A DNA stretch of 64,000 bases from Xenoacremonium recifei (GCA_012184525.1 WOFQ01000010.1:558001-622000); one strand, 5' to 3'; counted from the first letter of the stretch, positions 33,775 through 46,401 are shown. Notes: a model not told the origin generated them from the letters alone. A program made the numbers and translations.

Positions 33775-36738
33775 TAGCAGAGCAAGGTACGTATTAGCCG
33801 TTATGACTGTTATTGTCCAGAGACGGGTGCCAGGCCAGGTCAGGTCAGGCACCAGGCACCAGGGCAGAAAACTTTGCAACGCTCGCTCGCTCGCTGTGAT
33901 GGCTAGCACCCTTTCGACATGATCCCGATGTCCAGCACAAACTCAATCCCGCGAGAGTTCCGGAATCGGGCCTCACCACCTCAAGCCACGCCACACCGTC
34001 ACTGCTGGACGGGGTGGCAAAGCGCCAACGCCTTGCCAAACTCGCCTTTATCTCGGCTCCCATTGGTCCAAGCAGCTCTCCGGCACAGCAGCCTGTCAGC
34101 GCCAGAGGTAATTAGCGAATTTTGCCAACGGGCTGCAGCGGTTCGCGAGTGGCTTGACGCTCGAATTTGCGATCCCTGCCTGCTTTCTGGGATGGATGGA
34201 TGGATTGGATTCCGCCGTGATGAGCTCTGCCGCGAGGTTGCATCTGCGCTGCGCTGCAGTGGTCCGGCGTCTCGTCCCAAGCTTCCCCGTGTCTGCTGTA
34301 CCCACGCACGCGAAAAACGAAGAACCCCCTGGGGCCCTTTTGATGGCTGTTCTCCGTCCCGGAGCACCTACCTTATTATTATGATCCTTGCCTGGCCTGG
34401 CAAACCTGGGCGCTCGTCTCGTCGATGCTAAGGCTGGCCGGCGATAAGGCTCGCTGTGACTCGTCTAGCCGTCCCCTCCGTAATTTCCCCTTTATCCACC
34501 GACTACCGATACACGAAGCCTTATCATCCCATCATTTCGGACTTCCTTGCCTTCCGCCAGGGGAAAGGTGCTCTTTTCCAATAATTACAGGGGACCTGCC
34601 GTCTCCTTCTCTCCGCCATCAGTCAACTGAGAGGCACATGGATTGCCTGGATGTCCCTGTCCTTCAGGTGGGTGCTGTGAGAGATCGGCGAGGCGGCTGA
34701 CAAGGTACCACGGGCGAGTGAGAAACATGGTGGTGGAAGTGCTTTTTCCGTCCTCCCCGCTAATAATACTTGAGTCGCCAAGCAAGCTTACCTCCGACAA
34801 GCTCGTGGAAAGGTCATGACTGTGACAAGGATCCTTGTCCACTCAGACGATGCGTCAATCTCGATTGCTTGAGCAAGATCCGTCTTCACACGCTGATCCC
34901 GTCACGCCTATTCTTATTGATGAAGAGAAAAATTCATCGTGAACAAGCTTTCCGCTGTCTCTTGGTGGCCACAACCTTCAAGCTCCGGGCCCCGCATAAG
35001 TCCCAAGCTTGCCAACGAGGCCATCGCTTTCCCCGTAGTCTTGTTTAACAACATGATGATGGAGGTTCGGGATCGTGATGTCACACGTAGAGGAAGACGC
35101 AGTGACACTACCTATCCAGCCAAGGTGAACAAGCTTCGCTGTCTTAGCCATGCATGTGCGGCGGTTATTCAACTGCCTATCAATGCCCTGCGCGCTGCTG
35201 CAGTGCTTGAAGAGGCGGGATAAAACGACATGGAGCTTCGAGAGTTTCTCGTATTCGAAGATGTCCATCCCGCACTCCCCTGGCATGAAACCGCTTTACC
35301 GCTGTGCCGCCACATTGACCGCTTTCTGTTCCGCTCCAATCTTATGAGTTCAGTCTCGGCTACCCTGACAGGCTTATTCAGGCCAAACTGGAGTCGTGAT
35401 TGTCCATACGCAGACCACCCATCTCGGAACATTTTGAGCCTCGTGTGAATAAGAGTATCAAAGCCTGTTCATCTGAACCATTTAGGTACCCGGATTGGAT
35501 CTTCCGTCGGCTCGTCTGCACTAGTTGACCTGGACTCAGCCCGTTCAGCGGTTTCCCAGAGCCATCTTTACCGGCCGCTGTACTCGGTCCTCCTAATCCT
35601 CGATATCTCATTTACCGCCCCTGCTCGGAGCTGCAGCCGCCTTGGACCGTATCACAAGCAAGCCAGACTCCAGACTAAATCGTCACCGAGCGCTGTAAGA
35701 GATGGAGTGGGACGACCAGCGGCTCGCAGCTAATTCTGCCCGGCTTTGGCATAGCTCCGCGATTTTTCTCACGTCTCTTCTCTGTTCCTTGACTTTTCCA
35801 GACTAGCAGATTCGATGGATCAGCTCTATCTTCCTTCACGGTACGTACCGTACACATCCAGTCAGTCAGATTTCTTCTTGCCGGAATTGGCAGCGTGGGC
35901 CGCGCGGAGCCAAGAAGCCATAGCTTGGGTTCGGCTCCAGGCCTAATTTCCAACCTTGACCAACCTTGACGTGTTGGTCGAAGGCTCTGATAATGCCCCT
36001 CCCCTAGATGGCCTGACCTGAGGCCTTGCTGTTGCCTCACCTGAAGTAGGCTGGCTTTCATTTTCTGCTTTGCGATAAGCAGACCATGATTCGCTGGAGT
36101 AAAGCGCCTCATCAACAGAGAGGACGAGGTTGGATGAGACGTTCGAAGGTCAGCCCGAGGTTAATTTCGTAGTACGAAGTCTGTGACAGGGGTGCGTGAA
36201 CGACTCCTGGAAGTACCTCAAATGGTCTCTCAAAATCCTGGTAAAGTTGGTGGCAGCAGCATGCAGGACTTCACCGACTTTGCTACAACTTTTCTTCCCC
36301 TTTGCTTGGGAAAATTTTCAGAGGTTATGCGCGTCTTTCTGTCGATGTGATGAGCCTGATGCAAAGTCCATGATCAACATCGATTGACCCGCCACGGCCA
36401 AGTTGTCTAAGTGATCTCTGCTAACCGAACGAGCCGTCTGTTGCTCTCCCTTTTCTCTCGGGAAGTCCCTTGCCCTGTCGCGTGTCGCGGGTAGTTATTT
36501 GACTATCATCTCTGTTTTAAATATTCTTATTTCTCATTCATCAAAACAAAGTTGTGGGCTTCTTGCTCCTGAGACAGTAGAGGCTGTGATTTGCTGTTGT
36601 TCGCCATGGGGACCGGTGACGTCGGCGACATTTGTCAGAATCATTATTACTAATGCACCTCATGGACTTCCCCCCTCTCAACCTGAGCTTCGCGTTCAAA
36701 GATAGCTCGGCCTACACCGGTTATTTCCCAGAAGAAAG

Positions 36739-37793
36739 ATGGCGACTATGATAAAAGCAATTGGTACGTAAAGTTGAATGGCAGAAGAGTCGCCTGACCT
36801 ATTGTTACAGATATCAAAGGAGGTAAAGGAGCGGTGGATGCTCTGTTCATCAACCCCGAAACTCCGAAACCAGAACCTGGAGATGGCCAAGCAATCGTCA
36901 AGATCAAGGCTTTCGGTATCAACCGCATGGACATCATGCAGCGTGAAGGGAAATACCCATTGCCACCCCAGGCCCCGCTCACTCTTGGTGTTGAATTCAG
37001 CGGTGTGATCGAGTCCTTCGGCACCGGCAACCATGGAGCTTTCAACGTCGGTGATGAAGTATTTGGTCTTGCATACGGAGGGGCCTATGCCGAGTACATT
37101 GCTGTGAGCACCAAGATGTTACTTCACAAGCCCAAGTCCATGTCCTTCGAAACATGCGCTGGTATCCCGGAGACCTGGATCACGGCAACGCAAGCGCTTC
37201 ACCTTGTCCTTGGATTTACGAAAGGAAAGTCCGTTCTCTGGCACGCCGGAGCATCTGGCGTGTCCATTGCGGGAATTCAGCTCTCTCGTGTCGCTGGTGC
37301 TTCTGAAGTATATGCCACTGCTGGAACTGATGAGAAGTGCGATTTCATCCAGACGAAGCTCGGAGCGACGGCTGCTATCAACTATAAAACCCATAATTGG
37401 GCTGAGGAGATCAAGAAATTGACCGGAGGAAAGGGCGTCGACTTCATTATCGATTTCATCGGCGGTTCTTACTTTCAGATGAATCTGGATGCTGCTGCCC
37501 GTGACGGTAGGATTGTCATGCTAGGCTTACTTGGCGGTGCAAAGGTTCCCGAGGCCGATGTTGGGATGATCCTATACAAACGAATCCGAATTGAGGGAAG
37601 CACCTTGAGGAGTCGTGACGAGGAATATCAGGGGAAGCTGCGCGATAGGCTGGAGGAATACCTGCCGGACTTCGAGTCCAACAGCCTCAAGATTTTCGTG
37701 GATGAAGTCTTCCCGTGGGACCAGATTCAAGAGGCTCATAAGCACATGGAGGCGGCCAAGAACCTCGGCAAAATCATCTGTACTATCCCCTAA
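36739..37793 (+). CDS. NAD(P)H quinone oxidoreductase, PIG3/zeta-crystallin type MDR
   Basis: A 25-nt first exon (36739-36763, MATMIKAI) and a main exon (36811-37793) flank a 47-bp intron, giving 335 aa. It is a zinc-free medium-chain dehydrogenase/reductase. The N-terminal catalytic domain contains KIKAFGINRMDIMQREGKYP and GVEFSGVIESFG. The Rossmann nucleotide-binding domain contains VLWHAGASGVSIAGIQLSR and the CDFIQTKLGATAAINYKT segment. C-terminal GKIICTIP is typical of the PIG3 (TP53I3) branch, which reduces quinones with NADPH. The tiny first exon is needed to supply the beginning of the first strand, MIKAIDIKGGKG. Its stop is only 76 bp from the stop of the converging dienelactone hydrolase gene. 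Confidence 0.93.
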
Positions 37794-37869
37794 GTCCTCA
37801 TTGCAAATCATGATAGGAGACTATGGTATCGGCTACTCAGCAGAAATGACATGAACGATATTCCAGTTC

Positions 37870-38937
37870 TCAGTGAGATTGAACCCAAGCAAGCATCTGG
37901 TCGTAAGCTGTGGCTTGCGCGTCTTTGATTGAACCATCTTGATACTCCCCAACAACTGCGAAGCCTAGGACATTCAGCGTCACGGGAGGGACATATGTGT
38001 AAACTAGGGGAAGAAGACTTACCATGTGGAACGCCAGGGTATACTTGGACTTCATGTTCCAGATTGGCGTTTGACATTGCATCCTCGCCAGACGCTCGAA
38101 CGTTGTCTGGAAACAGGGGATCATTTTCGACGCATACGAAACTCAGGGGAACGCTGACATCGTTGAAATCGGTGGGCACCACTGAAGCAGCGTGCGCAAT
38201 GGCTCCGGCCTTAATGAAAGGCCCTGTCTTCAAAGCACCACTCTCTTCATCACCGCTAGAGCTTTGAGTTTGCTTCGCTAGCAGAAGTACAAACCGCCCA
38301 CCAACGCAATAGCCGACGGCATAAATACCATCGCCGACCCGAATCGAGTCAGAATATTGCTCCTTCGCAGCATCTATGACCTTGTGGAGAATCGGCATGA
38401 CCTTTTCCTCGGTGATGCGTGCGAGCCACATGTCTATCATGAATGACTTGGTGACCTCGACTGCCCGAAGTTTGATTTGCTCAAGGAGCGATGTAGAGTC
38501 GTCGGCGATTCGAGCGCCGGGGGCAGTATCTCCATCAAACATGTCCGGCATGAGAACGAGGAAACCTTCGGCGGCATATTTGTCTGCTTGGAGCTGGTTG
38601 TTCGTCGACTTGATGCCCGTTCCGCCGGTGAGCAGCAACAGGAGACGAGATGGGGCGTGGGGGTAATCGGCTGGCTTCGAGATGTAGACCTGGCGGAGAT
38701 CAGCAGGCTGGTCCAAACTGGGGTTCAGAACCATCGCACATCAATACCATTAAGCTTGATGATTTCTCCAGTAGAAGCTTGGCCCGTAGCTGAGGAGTTT
38801 AGTTAAGCCCGTGCCTCTGACTCTGAGCATCGCTCACGGGTTGGTCTGTCCGTCACGCAATGCTCCCCCACCACTGGGTTCGACGCCTCGTAGGCGTCAC
38901 TCTCGGGAGCTCTCGTAGCATTGTCTTGATCGCTCAT
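37870..38937 (-). CDS. dienelactone hydrolase family protein
   Basis: Four exons (38937-38838, 38789-38740, 38689-38023, 37964-37870; introns 48, 50 and 58 bp) give 303 aa. The first two exons are short but strongly supported: they read VVGEHCVTDRPTPTGQASTG and EIIKLNGIDVYISKPADYPH, the conserved N-terminus of fungal DLH proteins. The alpha/beta-hydrolase triad is visible: nucleophile C178 in GYCVGG, the Asp region ENDPLFPDN, and H272 in PGVPHGF, which is completed by the last splice. The family hydrolyses dienelactones in aromatic degradation; many fungal paralogues have unknown substrates. It is divergent from RPA1 with 589 bp between starts. Confidence 0.92.
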
Positions 38938-39526
38938 GGCGAAATTGGCCTTTCGTTTGGAGGGTGGTCTTCAGGTAATGTTGGGGGCGCAGCCACGATG
39001 AGGCGGGCAGCTGGCAGGTCTTTGTTGTCTGACGTTGAAGGAGGAAGCTGCACCGCCATGCCTCCAACGTCATGCTGGAGGGGCATCGCTTCACTGGAAC
39101 TGTCCTCCTACATGCTGCAGGGGCCAAAGGGCTGCCGCGTAAGGTTACTACCAAACCAGGGAAACGCACCGCCAAGATGATCTTTCGCTTTGCTGCATGC
39201 CCTATTGCCCGATGGCTAATTTTTCCATTGCTGGAAGCTCACATTCATTTCTAATTTTTATTGTTTTCATTGAAATCCTTAGCCCTCTGGCAAGGTACCT
39301 GACCGAGTCGAATGCTGGGGAGCTCTCACGGATTACCTAATCTTGCAACCCCGCCACCAACTGCCCGGCAGTTTCCACTCAACGCGTCCAACGCGTCTCA
39401 GGCACCCACGCGTTCCCTTTCCGCCACCATCCATCTAACTTCGAGTGCACGCTCCAGACGTTGCTCTCAGTCAACGGTCAACCACAGAACTGCCTTTCCG
39501 CAATCACTCAACCTTGAACCGTCGCC
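38938..39526. promoter_or_regulatory. bidirectional promoter region between DLH and RPA1 genes
   Basis: 589 bp separate the two ATGs. Three ACGCGT boxes sit near the RPA1 end, and an AT-rich tract lies near 39235-39275. No coding signal was seen. Confidence 0.6.
39382..39413 (+). promoter_or_regulatory. triple MCB (ACGCGT) cluster of the RPA1 promoter
   Basis: Perfect ACGCGT hexamers occur at 39382-39387, 39391-39396 and 39408-39413, 114-145 bp before the ATG. In yeasts this box is bound by MBF (Mbp1/Swi6, DSC1) to give G1/S expression of DNA-replication genes, including the RPA large subunit. The factor here is presumed to be the Mbp1 orthologue. Confidence 0.7.
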
Positions 39527-41485
39527 ATGGATGCCGCATCAGCTCTGTCCCGAGGCGCTCTCGAGTACGTTACTTGGCCCTTTTATCTCGTCTAAAGCTG
39601 ACTTTCAAAGTGTGATCTTTAACGATCCCGACAAGGCAGCGAAGCTGTTCCCGGTGCCCGTGATGCAATGTCTCCAAGTCAAGCAGATGGCCCCTTCTGC
39701 TCAAGGCGGAGATCGATACCGACTTGTTATGAGTGATGGAGAGAATTACGTTCAGACCATGCTTGCTACGCAGGCAAACCATGTCGTTCACGATGGCAAG
39801 CTTGTACGCGGATGCTTCGTCCGGGTCAAGCAGTATACTCCCAATAACCTGAAGGGGAAGAAGTAAGTCGTCAATCCTAGCCGTCCAAGTCACCCAATCT
39901 CACAATCAATAGCATCCTAGTCATTCTCGACCTCGAAGTAATCGAATCCCTCGGAATCCAAGAAAAGATCGGAGAGCCCGTTGTCGTCGACTCCAAGACA
40001 GCTGAGCAGCCCGAGGCGGCGATTGCTGGCGGTGACTTCTACGGCGTCAAGAAGGAAGAGACCAAGACACAACAACAATCGATGCCCACTCGGCCAGCTG
40101 TCCATGCTGGGAGCAATATCTATCCGATCCAAGGTCTGTCGCCCTTTGCACATAAGTGGACTATCAAGGCACGGGTCACCGTCAAGTCCGAGATCAAGAC
40201 GTGGCACAAGGCTTCTGGCGAGGGAAAGCTCTTCAGCGTCAATCTCCTCGACGAGAGTGGCGAGATCAAGGCAACTGGGTTCAACGACCAGTGTGACGCT
40301 TTCTATGACCTTCTCCAGGAAGGCTCTGTGTACTACATCTCTACTCCCTGCAGAGTCGGCTTGGCAAAGAAGCAGTTCTCGAATCTCCCCAACGACTACG
40401 AGCTCACGTTTGAGCGTGATACCGTCATTGAGAAGGCTGAAGACCAAGCCAACGTCCCCCAAGTCCGTTTCAACTTCTGCTCCATCCAAGAACTACAAAG
40501 CGTTGAGAAAGACAACACGGTTGATATCATCGGAGTATTGAAAGATGTGGGCGAGATCAGCGACATCATCTCAAAGAAGGATGGGAGGCCATTCCAAAAG
40601 CGAGACCTCACCATGGTCGATGACACTGGCTACTCAGTTCGAGTCACCATCTGGGGAAAGACTGCCAACTCCTTCGAGGCTCCTCTGGAGTCGGTGGTGG
40701 CCTTCAAGGGCACCAAGGTCTCTGATTTCAACGGAAAGAGTTTGAGTCTCCTGTCATCAGGAACCATGACAGTTGATCCCGACATCCCTGATGCCCATAG
40801 ACTAAAGGGCTGGTACGATTCCGCAGGTCGCACTGATACCTTTGCCACTCACCAGAACATGGCGAGCTTGGGCAATGCCACAGGCCGAAAGGATGAGGTC
40901 AAGACAATCTCACAGGTGAAGGACGAGAACCTTGGCATGGATGGCCAAGCATACTACTCAATCAAGGGCACGATTGTCTTCATCAAGCAGGATAACTTCT
41001 GCTATCCTGCTTGCTCTTCACAGGGCTGCAACAAGAAGGTGACTTCGATGGGCGATGGCACATGGCATTGTGAGAAATGCCAAATATCTCATGACAAGCC
41101 AGACTACCGCTACATCTTGTCTCTGAACGTGGCAGACCACACAAGCCAAGAATGGTTCAGCTGCTTCGACGAAATCGGCCGCATCGTTATAGGCAAGTCG
41201 GCAAATGAGATGATGGAACTGAAGGAGAGTGATGACACGAAGTTCACGGCCGCGTTTGAGGAGGCGAACTGTAAGAAGATGAACTTCAGGTGCAGAGCGA
41301 AGATGGACAATTACGGGGAGGCGCAGAAGTGAGTTCACTCTTCTTTGACATTGATATTTATTTGGGCATATGCTAACTACTCGAAAAGGATTCGCCACCA
41401 AGTTTTGAGCGCCTCAGTGTTGGACTTCAAGTCCGAGGGCAATAAGTTGGCGGAGTTGATTAAGCAGTACGACATGAATGCTTGA
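39527..41485 (+). CDS. rfa1: replication protein A large subunit (RPA70)
   Basis: Four exons (39527-39564, 39611-39862, 39913-41328, 41389-41485; introns 46, 50 and 60 bp) give 600 aa. The N-terminal DBD-F domain (RGALDVIFNDPDKAAK, FPVPVMQCLQVKQM) is followed by a linker. DBD-A starts near IYPIQGLSPFAHKWTIKARV and DBD-B near VDIIGVLKDVGEISDI. DBD-C carries a zinc ribbon C464-x4-C469-x13-C483-x2-C486. The protein binds single-stranded DNA as part of the RPA heterotrimer in replication, recombination and checkpoint signalling. The 38-nt first exon is required to supply MDAASALSRGAL; the frame open through intron 1 is out of phase with it. Intron 3 has a perfect TGCTAAC branch site. Confidence 0.96.
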
Positions 41486-41715
41486 ACGAGATGTTGAGAA
41501 TTCTGGTGGCATGGGCGTATCACGGCTGAATGGACTTTCGGATCTTTTGTTGCTTGGGGCTGGGGTATAAATGTATGAAGAACCACAGGTCTGATGTCAG
41601 CTTATGTGGAATCATAATATCATTGTCGTTGACAGTACTTAGTCCGGCTCAGAATCAAAAAGGGAGCTTTCTATTGCTTTTGAGAACACCAACGCCACTC
41701 TCTTGACAACCTTGC

Positions 41716-43188
41716 TCATAGGTCAAGTCTCTCATGTATCCATGGTCGCTTTCCCTCCCCATCGCCGTACGCCGCCGTCGCCTGATAATCACCTCTGATC
41801 TTGTACTTATAAATAGTCAAGCCCTCTAGGCCTACAGGACCTCGGGCATGGATCTTGTTCGTGCTAATGCCAACTTCGGTACCAAAACCGTACCGCATTC
41901 CGTCCGCCAATCGAGTGGCAGCGTTCCAGTACACACCAGCCGAGTCAACCTCGTTCATAAACCTTTCCGCCTCCTGGGCGTCAGAAGTGAGGATGGCATC
42001 AGTATGGTGAGATCCATGGGTGTTGATGTGGTCGATTGCCTCATCTAACGAAGAGACGGTCTTCACGCCGAGGGTTAGAGAGAGATGCTCCGTGTCGTAG
42101 TCTTCGGGAGTGGCATCCCGGACACCTTCGAGGGACAGAGAGGCGATAGCGGCCTTGCTCTTAGCATCACAGCGCAGCGAAACGCCCTTAGCAGCGAGTG
42201 CCGAAGCCACACCGGGAAAGACAGTGTTGAGGGCAGAGTCCTGAACGAGGAGAGTCTCGACAGCGTTGCAGGCGGCTGGGTAACTAGTCTTGGAGTCCAC
42301 GACAGCAGTGACAGACTTCTCCTTGTCAGCAGAGGCAGTGAGATAGATATGGCACAGCCCGTCAGCATGTCCCAGCACAGGGATCTTGGTGGATTCCTTG
42401 ATGTACCGCACAAGATCGTTGGAACCTCGGGGAATGACAAGGTCAATGTACCGATCTTGGGCAAGAAGCTGGGCGATGACATCGCGGGTAGTTACGAGCT
42501 GAATGGCAGAGTTGGGCACCTGTGTCTTCTCCAGTGCGGCACCAATGACCTGAGAGATGGCCACGAAGGACTCTGTGGACTCCTTTCCACCTGAAAAGAG
42601 AGTCAGTGAACCGTGAGATTGGACACGAGATGGGGCATGAATTGTACCTTTTAGGATAGCTGCGTTGCCGGACTTGATAGCAAGACTGGCAATGTTGGCG
42701 ATGACCTCCGGGCGGGCCTCGAAGATGATGAGAAGCACGCCAATGGGACAAGATACCCGCTCCATCACCAGGTCATCATCTAGTTTTGTCCGCATCTGAA
42801 CCTGGCCAACTAAGACATTGTCAGTTTCAAACCGGGATCAAGGCGTCTTTCACTTGAAAGTGTTTGGTGGGGCATAGTGAGAATTACTAGGATCTTCAAG
42901 GTCTCGCACATCCAGGATCCCCTTCAACATATCCTCCCACTTCCCCTTCTTCCCCAGATCCAACCGCGAAACCAGAGCCTGACTCAGGGCCCCATCAGCA
43001 GCCGCTTTCCGCGCAAGCTCCAGATCTCGCGCATTGGCAGCCAGGATGCTCTCCTTGTTCTCCGCGAGAGCGGCATGGATGGCCTCGAGAGCGGCGTTGC
43101 GAGCCGATGCCGGAAGCGTCGCAAGAGCAAAGGATGCGCTTTTGGCGGCGCTGGCGGCGGCCTCGGGGGATGCGTTGGTCAGCGACAT
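41716..43188 (-). CDS. pro2: gamma-glutamyl phosphate reductase
   Basis: Three exons (43188-42888, 42809-42648, 42590-41716; introns 78 and 57 bp) give 445 aa. The enzyme reduces gamma-glutamyl phosphate to glutamate-5-semialdehyde with NADPH, the second step of proline synthesis. Visible hallmarks are LEDPIGQVQMRTKLDD across intron 1, VSCPIGVLLIIFEARPEVIA, the nucleotide-binding PRGSNDLVRYIK, the catalytic cysteine C262 in SYPAACNAVETLL, and the C-terminal GTEVGISTNKIHARGPVGL. The second intron is 57 bp, has no stop in the frame and would add 19 residues if retained. The start MSLTNASP is chosen over an upstream Met in the open leader. It is tail-to-tail with RPA1. Confidence 0.96.
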
Positions 43189-43269
43189 CGCAGAGGGGGT
43201 CTGGGTGTGTGGCCAGGCTGTGATGCTGGAAATCAGGGACGTGGAATGTATTATCAAGCAGCAGGGCCG

Positions 43270-43276
43270 TGACTCA
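43270..43276. promoter_or_regulatory. TGACTCA (GCN4/CPC1-type) site upstream of pro2
   Basis: TGACTCA lies 82 bp upstream of the pro2 ATG. This is the general amino-acid-control element bound by Gcn4/CPC1/CpcA. The heptamer is expected by chance a few times per 64 kb, so position is the main argument. Confidence 0.45.
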
Positions 43277-43616
43277 GAGAGCTGGTGGTGGCACTTTTTC
43301 GCAGGTGAAGCTTGCATGCCCCGCCAGAGTTCTCGGTGAGAGGCCGCTCACCGAGCCTGGAGGAAAGCTCGTTTCCCCGCTTTACTCCTTGAGGTTGGTG
43401 CCGACGTCGCTTATCCGATGTGGTGACAGTATCCGCTTCCCTTCTTCATTCTAATGTCCATACCTCACGTATTATCCCCAGTGCCATCAGCTGAATCCCC
43501 TCGTTTTTGACTAGCTGAACTAAGTGGACATCGAAAGCTGCTTCTTGATTTCCCCTTGTCTGCACCCGCTCGCCAACTTATTACTCAGCCGCGGTTTACC
43601 TACTTGTACATCCGCC

Positions 43617-43633
43617 TATGTATGTATGTATGT
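43617..43633. repeat. (TATG)4 microsatellite
   Basis: Four tandem TATG units occur between pro2 and the MFS gene. Confidence 0.85.
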
Positions 43634-44456
43634 CAGCCACCCACCCCTCGGCTCTCCGACATGCTGTTGAAGATTGAGTTCCGATTTGACTCCGATCCGA
43701 AACGGTCCCGAGCATCCATCCAACCCCATTGTTAGGAGCAAGTCACTAACACTGTTGATGAGCAAGTAAAATCCGGGGATGGCTCCAATCCTGTCTGTTG
43801 AAGCTGCCCCTTATAAGTCGCCGAGTGGTTCATCAAGCAGTTTTGTCGCCGAGGCCAGTTTTCATGGCGTTGAAATGTCCCCGTCAGGCAAGGCCCTCTC
43901 GCCGTTGTCGCTCCCACGCCCTGGCCATGTCGTCCCATGAGGCTCGGATTCCGCCTTTCGGCCGATACCTCTTACACCCTCAGTATCTCATCCGCGATCC
44001 GTACGGATGAGAAACCACCGGATGGTGCCGACACAGCCGTCCTGCTCTTGCGCATCTCCACCGCTCTCCATTTCCTTATGGATGGCTGCCCCCGAGCACA
44101 CCAAGATAGCGCTCCACTTCAGGCCCATATCCGTTCCGGGTCCTGAAGCCGCTCCCTTGTTAGTGAGGGAATCATGACTCCGCGAAAGGAAGTCCTCCAG
44201 CTTGGGAGATTTCTGCAACCCATTTAAAGCGCCAAGGATCCCCGTTCTATTCCCACCCATGGTCCATAAACAACCAAACCTCGGCATGCCGAGGCGGGCA
44301 CTTTCTTCACTACTCGTTCTTTGTGAATGACAACCTCGTCGACACTCTTCAATTCCTGGCAATCTTCCAAACCCCCTCTTCATATTGGAGAAGAGTCTCT
44401 CTTAGGCCCCGGCCTGTGGGCGCTCGCTTGTCGGAGCCGACCGACTTCCTGCAGTC

Positions 44457-46263
44457 ATGAAGACAGACGACCGAGACCCGGAAAAGGGCGACTTCAAACG
44501 CGATGAGACAGACACAGAAATAGAGCGTCCTGCCACGGCGCTTTCAGACTCAAGCAAGTCAGAAGTACGCGAGGAGGACGTGGAAGACGTGGATCAGGAT
44601 GTTATCGAACCAGTCATGACCATGGGTGAACCCATAGGTAACATCGACACCAAGTCAATACACCGAACCCAGTCGCGGGCTTCCTCAACCCGCTCTCGGC
44701 CGGTGACAATCATCCCTCGCTCTGAGCGGCGCGGGCTTCTTGGAAGAGTCACCCTTGTGCCCGAGGTTGATAATCCTTACAATTACAAGAGCTCAACGAA
44801 ATGGGGTCTCACATTGATTGTTGCGTTGGCAACTTGTGCCGCTCCCATCGGCTCAACCATTGTCTACCGTAAGTCTGCCTCGTAAACATGACTGCCTCAA
44901 CCGTTTTGCTAACACCTAATTAGCTGCTTTACCAATCCTGGTAAAAGAGTTCCATACGAGTCAAACCATAGCCAATCTTTCCGTCGCTCTGTACATGATC
45001 TCAATGTCCATATTTCCATTATGGTGGTCCGCGTTCTCAGAGCAGTTTGGCCGGCGAAGTATATACATAATAGCGTTCACCATGTTCGTCGTGTTTTCGG
45101 TTCTTTCCGCCATCAGCACCAACATCACCATGTTCATCATTTTCCGAATGTGTGGTGGCGGCGCCTCAGCATGTGCGCACTCCACTGGGGCTGGGTCAAT
45201 TGCCGACCTTTTCGAAGTTTACGAACGAGGAAAAGCCATGAGCATTTTTTATCTGGGCCCTCTGTTGGGACCCTTGATTGCACCTGTTCTTGGTGGCCTC
45301 CTCACGCAGTACCTGGGCTGGGAAGCGAGTATGTGGGCTCTTGCAATCTACGGCCTCATCATTCTCTCCCTCATTACCTTTTTCTTACCGGAAACACTGG
45401 CCCGTCGTAAGCAGGAATCACCGCCTGAGGAAATCCGCCGAATGACAACCTCTGAGTCTGCCAGAGTTAAAACCGAAAGGTTCACCAAGGCTCTCAAGCA
45501 GTATCTCATAGATCCGCTGGGAATTCTCCTGTTTCTTCGATTCCCTCCCGTTCTTATTACGGTTATTCTTGCCGGCATCACTTTCGGCGCTCTTTTCGTT
45601 GCGAACATTGCCATTCAACAGGGCTTCTCCGAAGCTCCATACAACTACGGGCAACTCGTTGTCGGTGCGCTCTACGTTCCGTCAGGCTTGGGATACTTCT
45701 GTGCGTCCATGCTCGGCGGCCGTTGGATTGACAACATCATGGCCAGAGAAGCGAAGAAGGCAAATCGTTATGATGAAAAGGGGAAGCTCATATATCTTCC
45801 CGAGGATCGGCTAAGAGAGAACGCTTGGATTGCCGTCACCGTCTATCCGTTGGCCCTATTGATGTTTGGATGGACTCTGAACTATGGGATATTCTTCATC
45901 GTCCCGTGTATCGCTTTGTTCATTTTCGGATGTGCATCGATGCTCGTTTTTGTAAGTGTTGAACTTGAGCTCGTGCGACAGTGCTCTAACGGATTTATTC
46001 AGGCTGCCGCAACAACGATGCTCACAGAATTTATCAAAAAGCGCAGCTCTGCGGGCGTCGCTGTTAATAACTTGGTTCGCAACATTTTGAGCTGCATTGG
46101 TGCTATTGTTGCTGCTCCATGGATCAATGCAATCAATGCGGGTTGGGTCTTCACCATTCTCTGTGTCGTCTGCATGACGGTGGGCTACCTGGGCATCTGG
46201 ACTTTGCGAAGAAATGCAACTAGATGGAGAAAGTCTATGGATGAAGCCCTGAAGAAAATGTGA
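44457..46263 (+). CDS. MFS transporter, DHA1 (drug:H+ antiporter / polyamine) type
   Basis: Three exons (44457-44868, 44924-45951, 46003-46263; introns 55 and 51 bp) give 566 aa. A long acidic cytosolic N-terminus (about 110 residues) precedes 12 predicted membrane segments. Motif A is seen as WSAFSEQFGRRSIYI, and motif C, typical of 12-TM antiporters, as GPLLGPLIAPVLGGLL. The C-terminal half has TTMLTEFIKKRSSAGVAVNN and NLVRNILSCIGA, as in fungal TPO/FLR-like carriers. The substrate cannot be read from sequence. The second intron (51 bp) is in frame without a stop; splicing it restores the family sequence SMLVF-AAATTML. It converges on the dehydratase gene with 138 bp between stops. Confidence 0.93.
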
Positions 46264-46401
46264 AGGGTGGTAAATAGCGATTGGCGTTGACATGAATGGG
46301 TTATTATGTTTTCTATGACAAAAGCCAGGATACACTTGACGACATACTAGACCTAATGACTTCATCCCATTAAGTTTCTATTTGTGGCCGTCACAGATCT
46401 C

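Larger units (their letters stand above)
31930..36738. other. 4.8-kb divergent intergenic region (CCG-6-like / quinone oxidoreductase)
   Basis: The leader and promoter of the CCG-6-like gene occupy the left few hundred bases. Beyond about 32.7 kb no frame looks like a gene, although several short frames of up to about 170 codons exist. Simple CCAGT and CAAGG repeats are present. Confidence 0.55.
43189..44456. other. divergent intergenic region (pro2 / MFS transporter)
   Basis: About 1.3 kb of promoter DNA serves both flanking genes. It contains a TGACTCA site at 43270-43276 and a (TATG)4 repeat at 43617-43633. Short open frames lack support. Confidence 0.6.
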
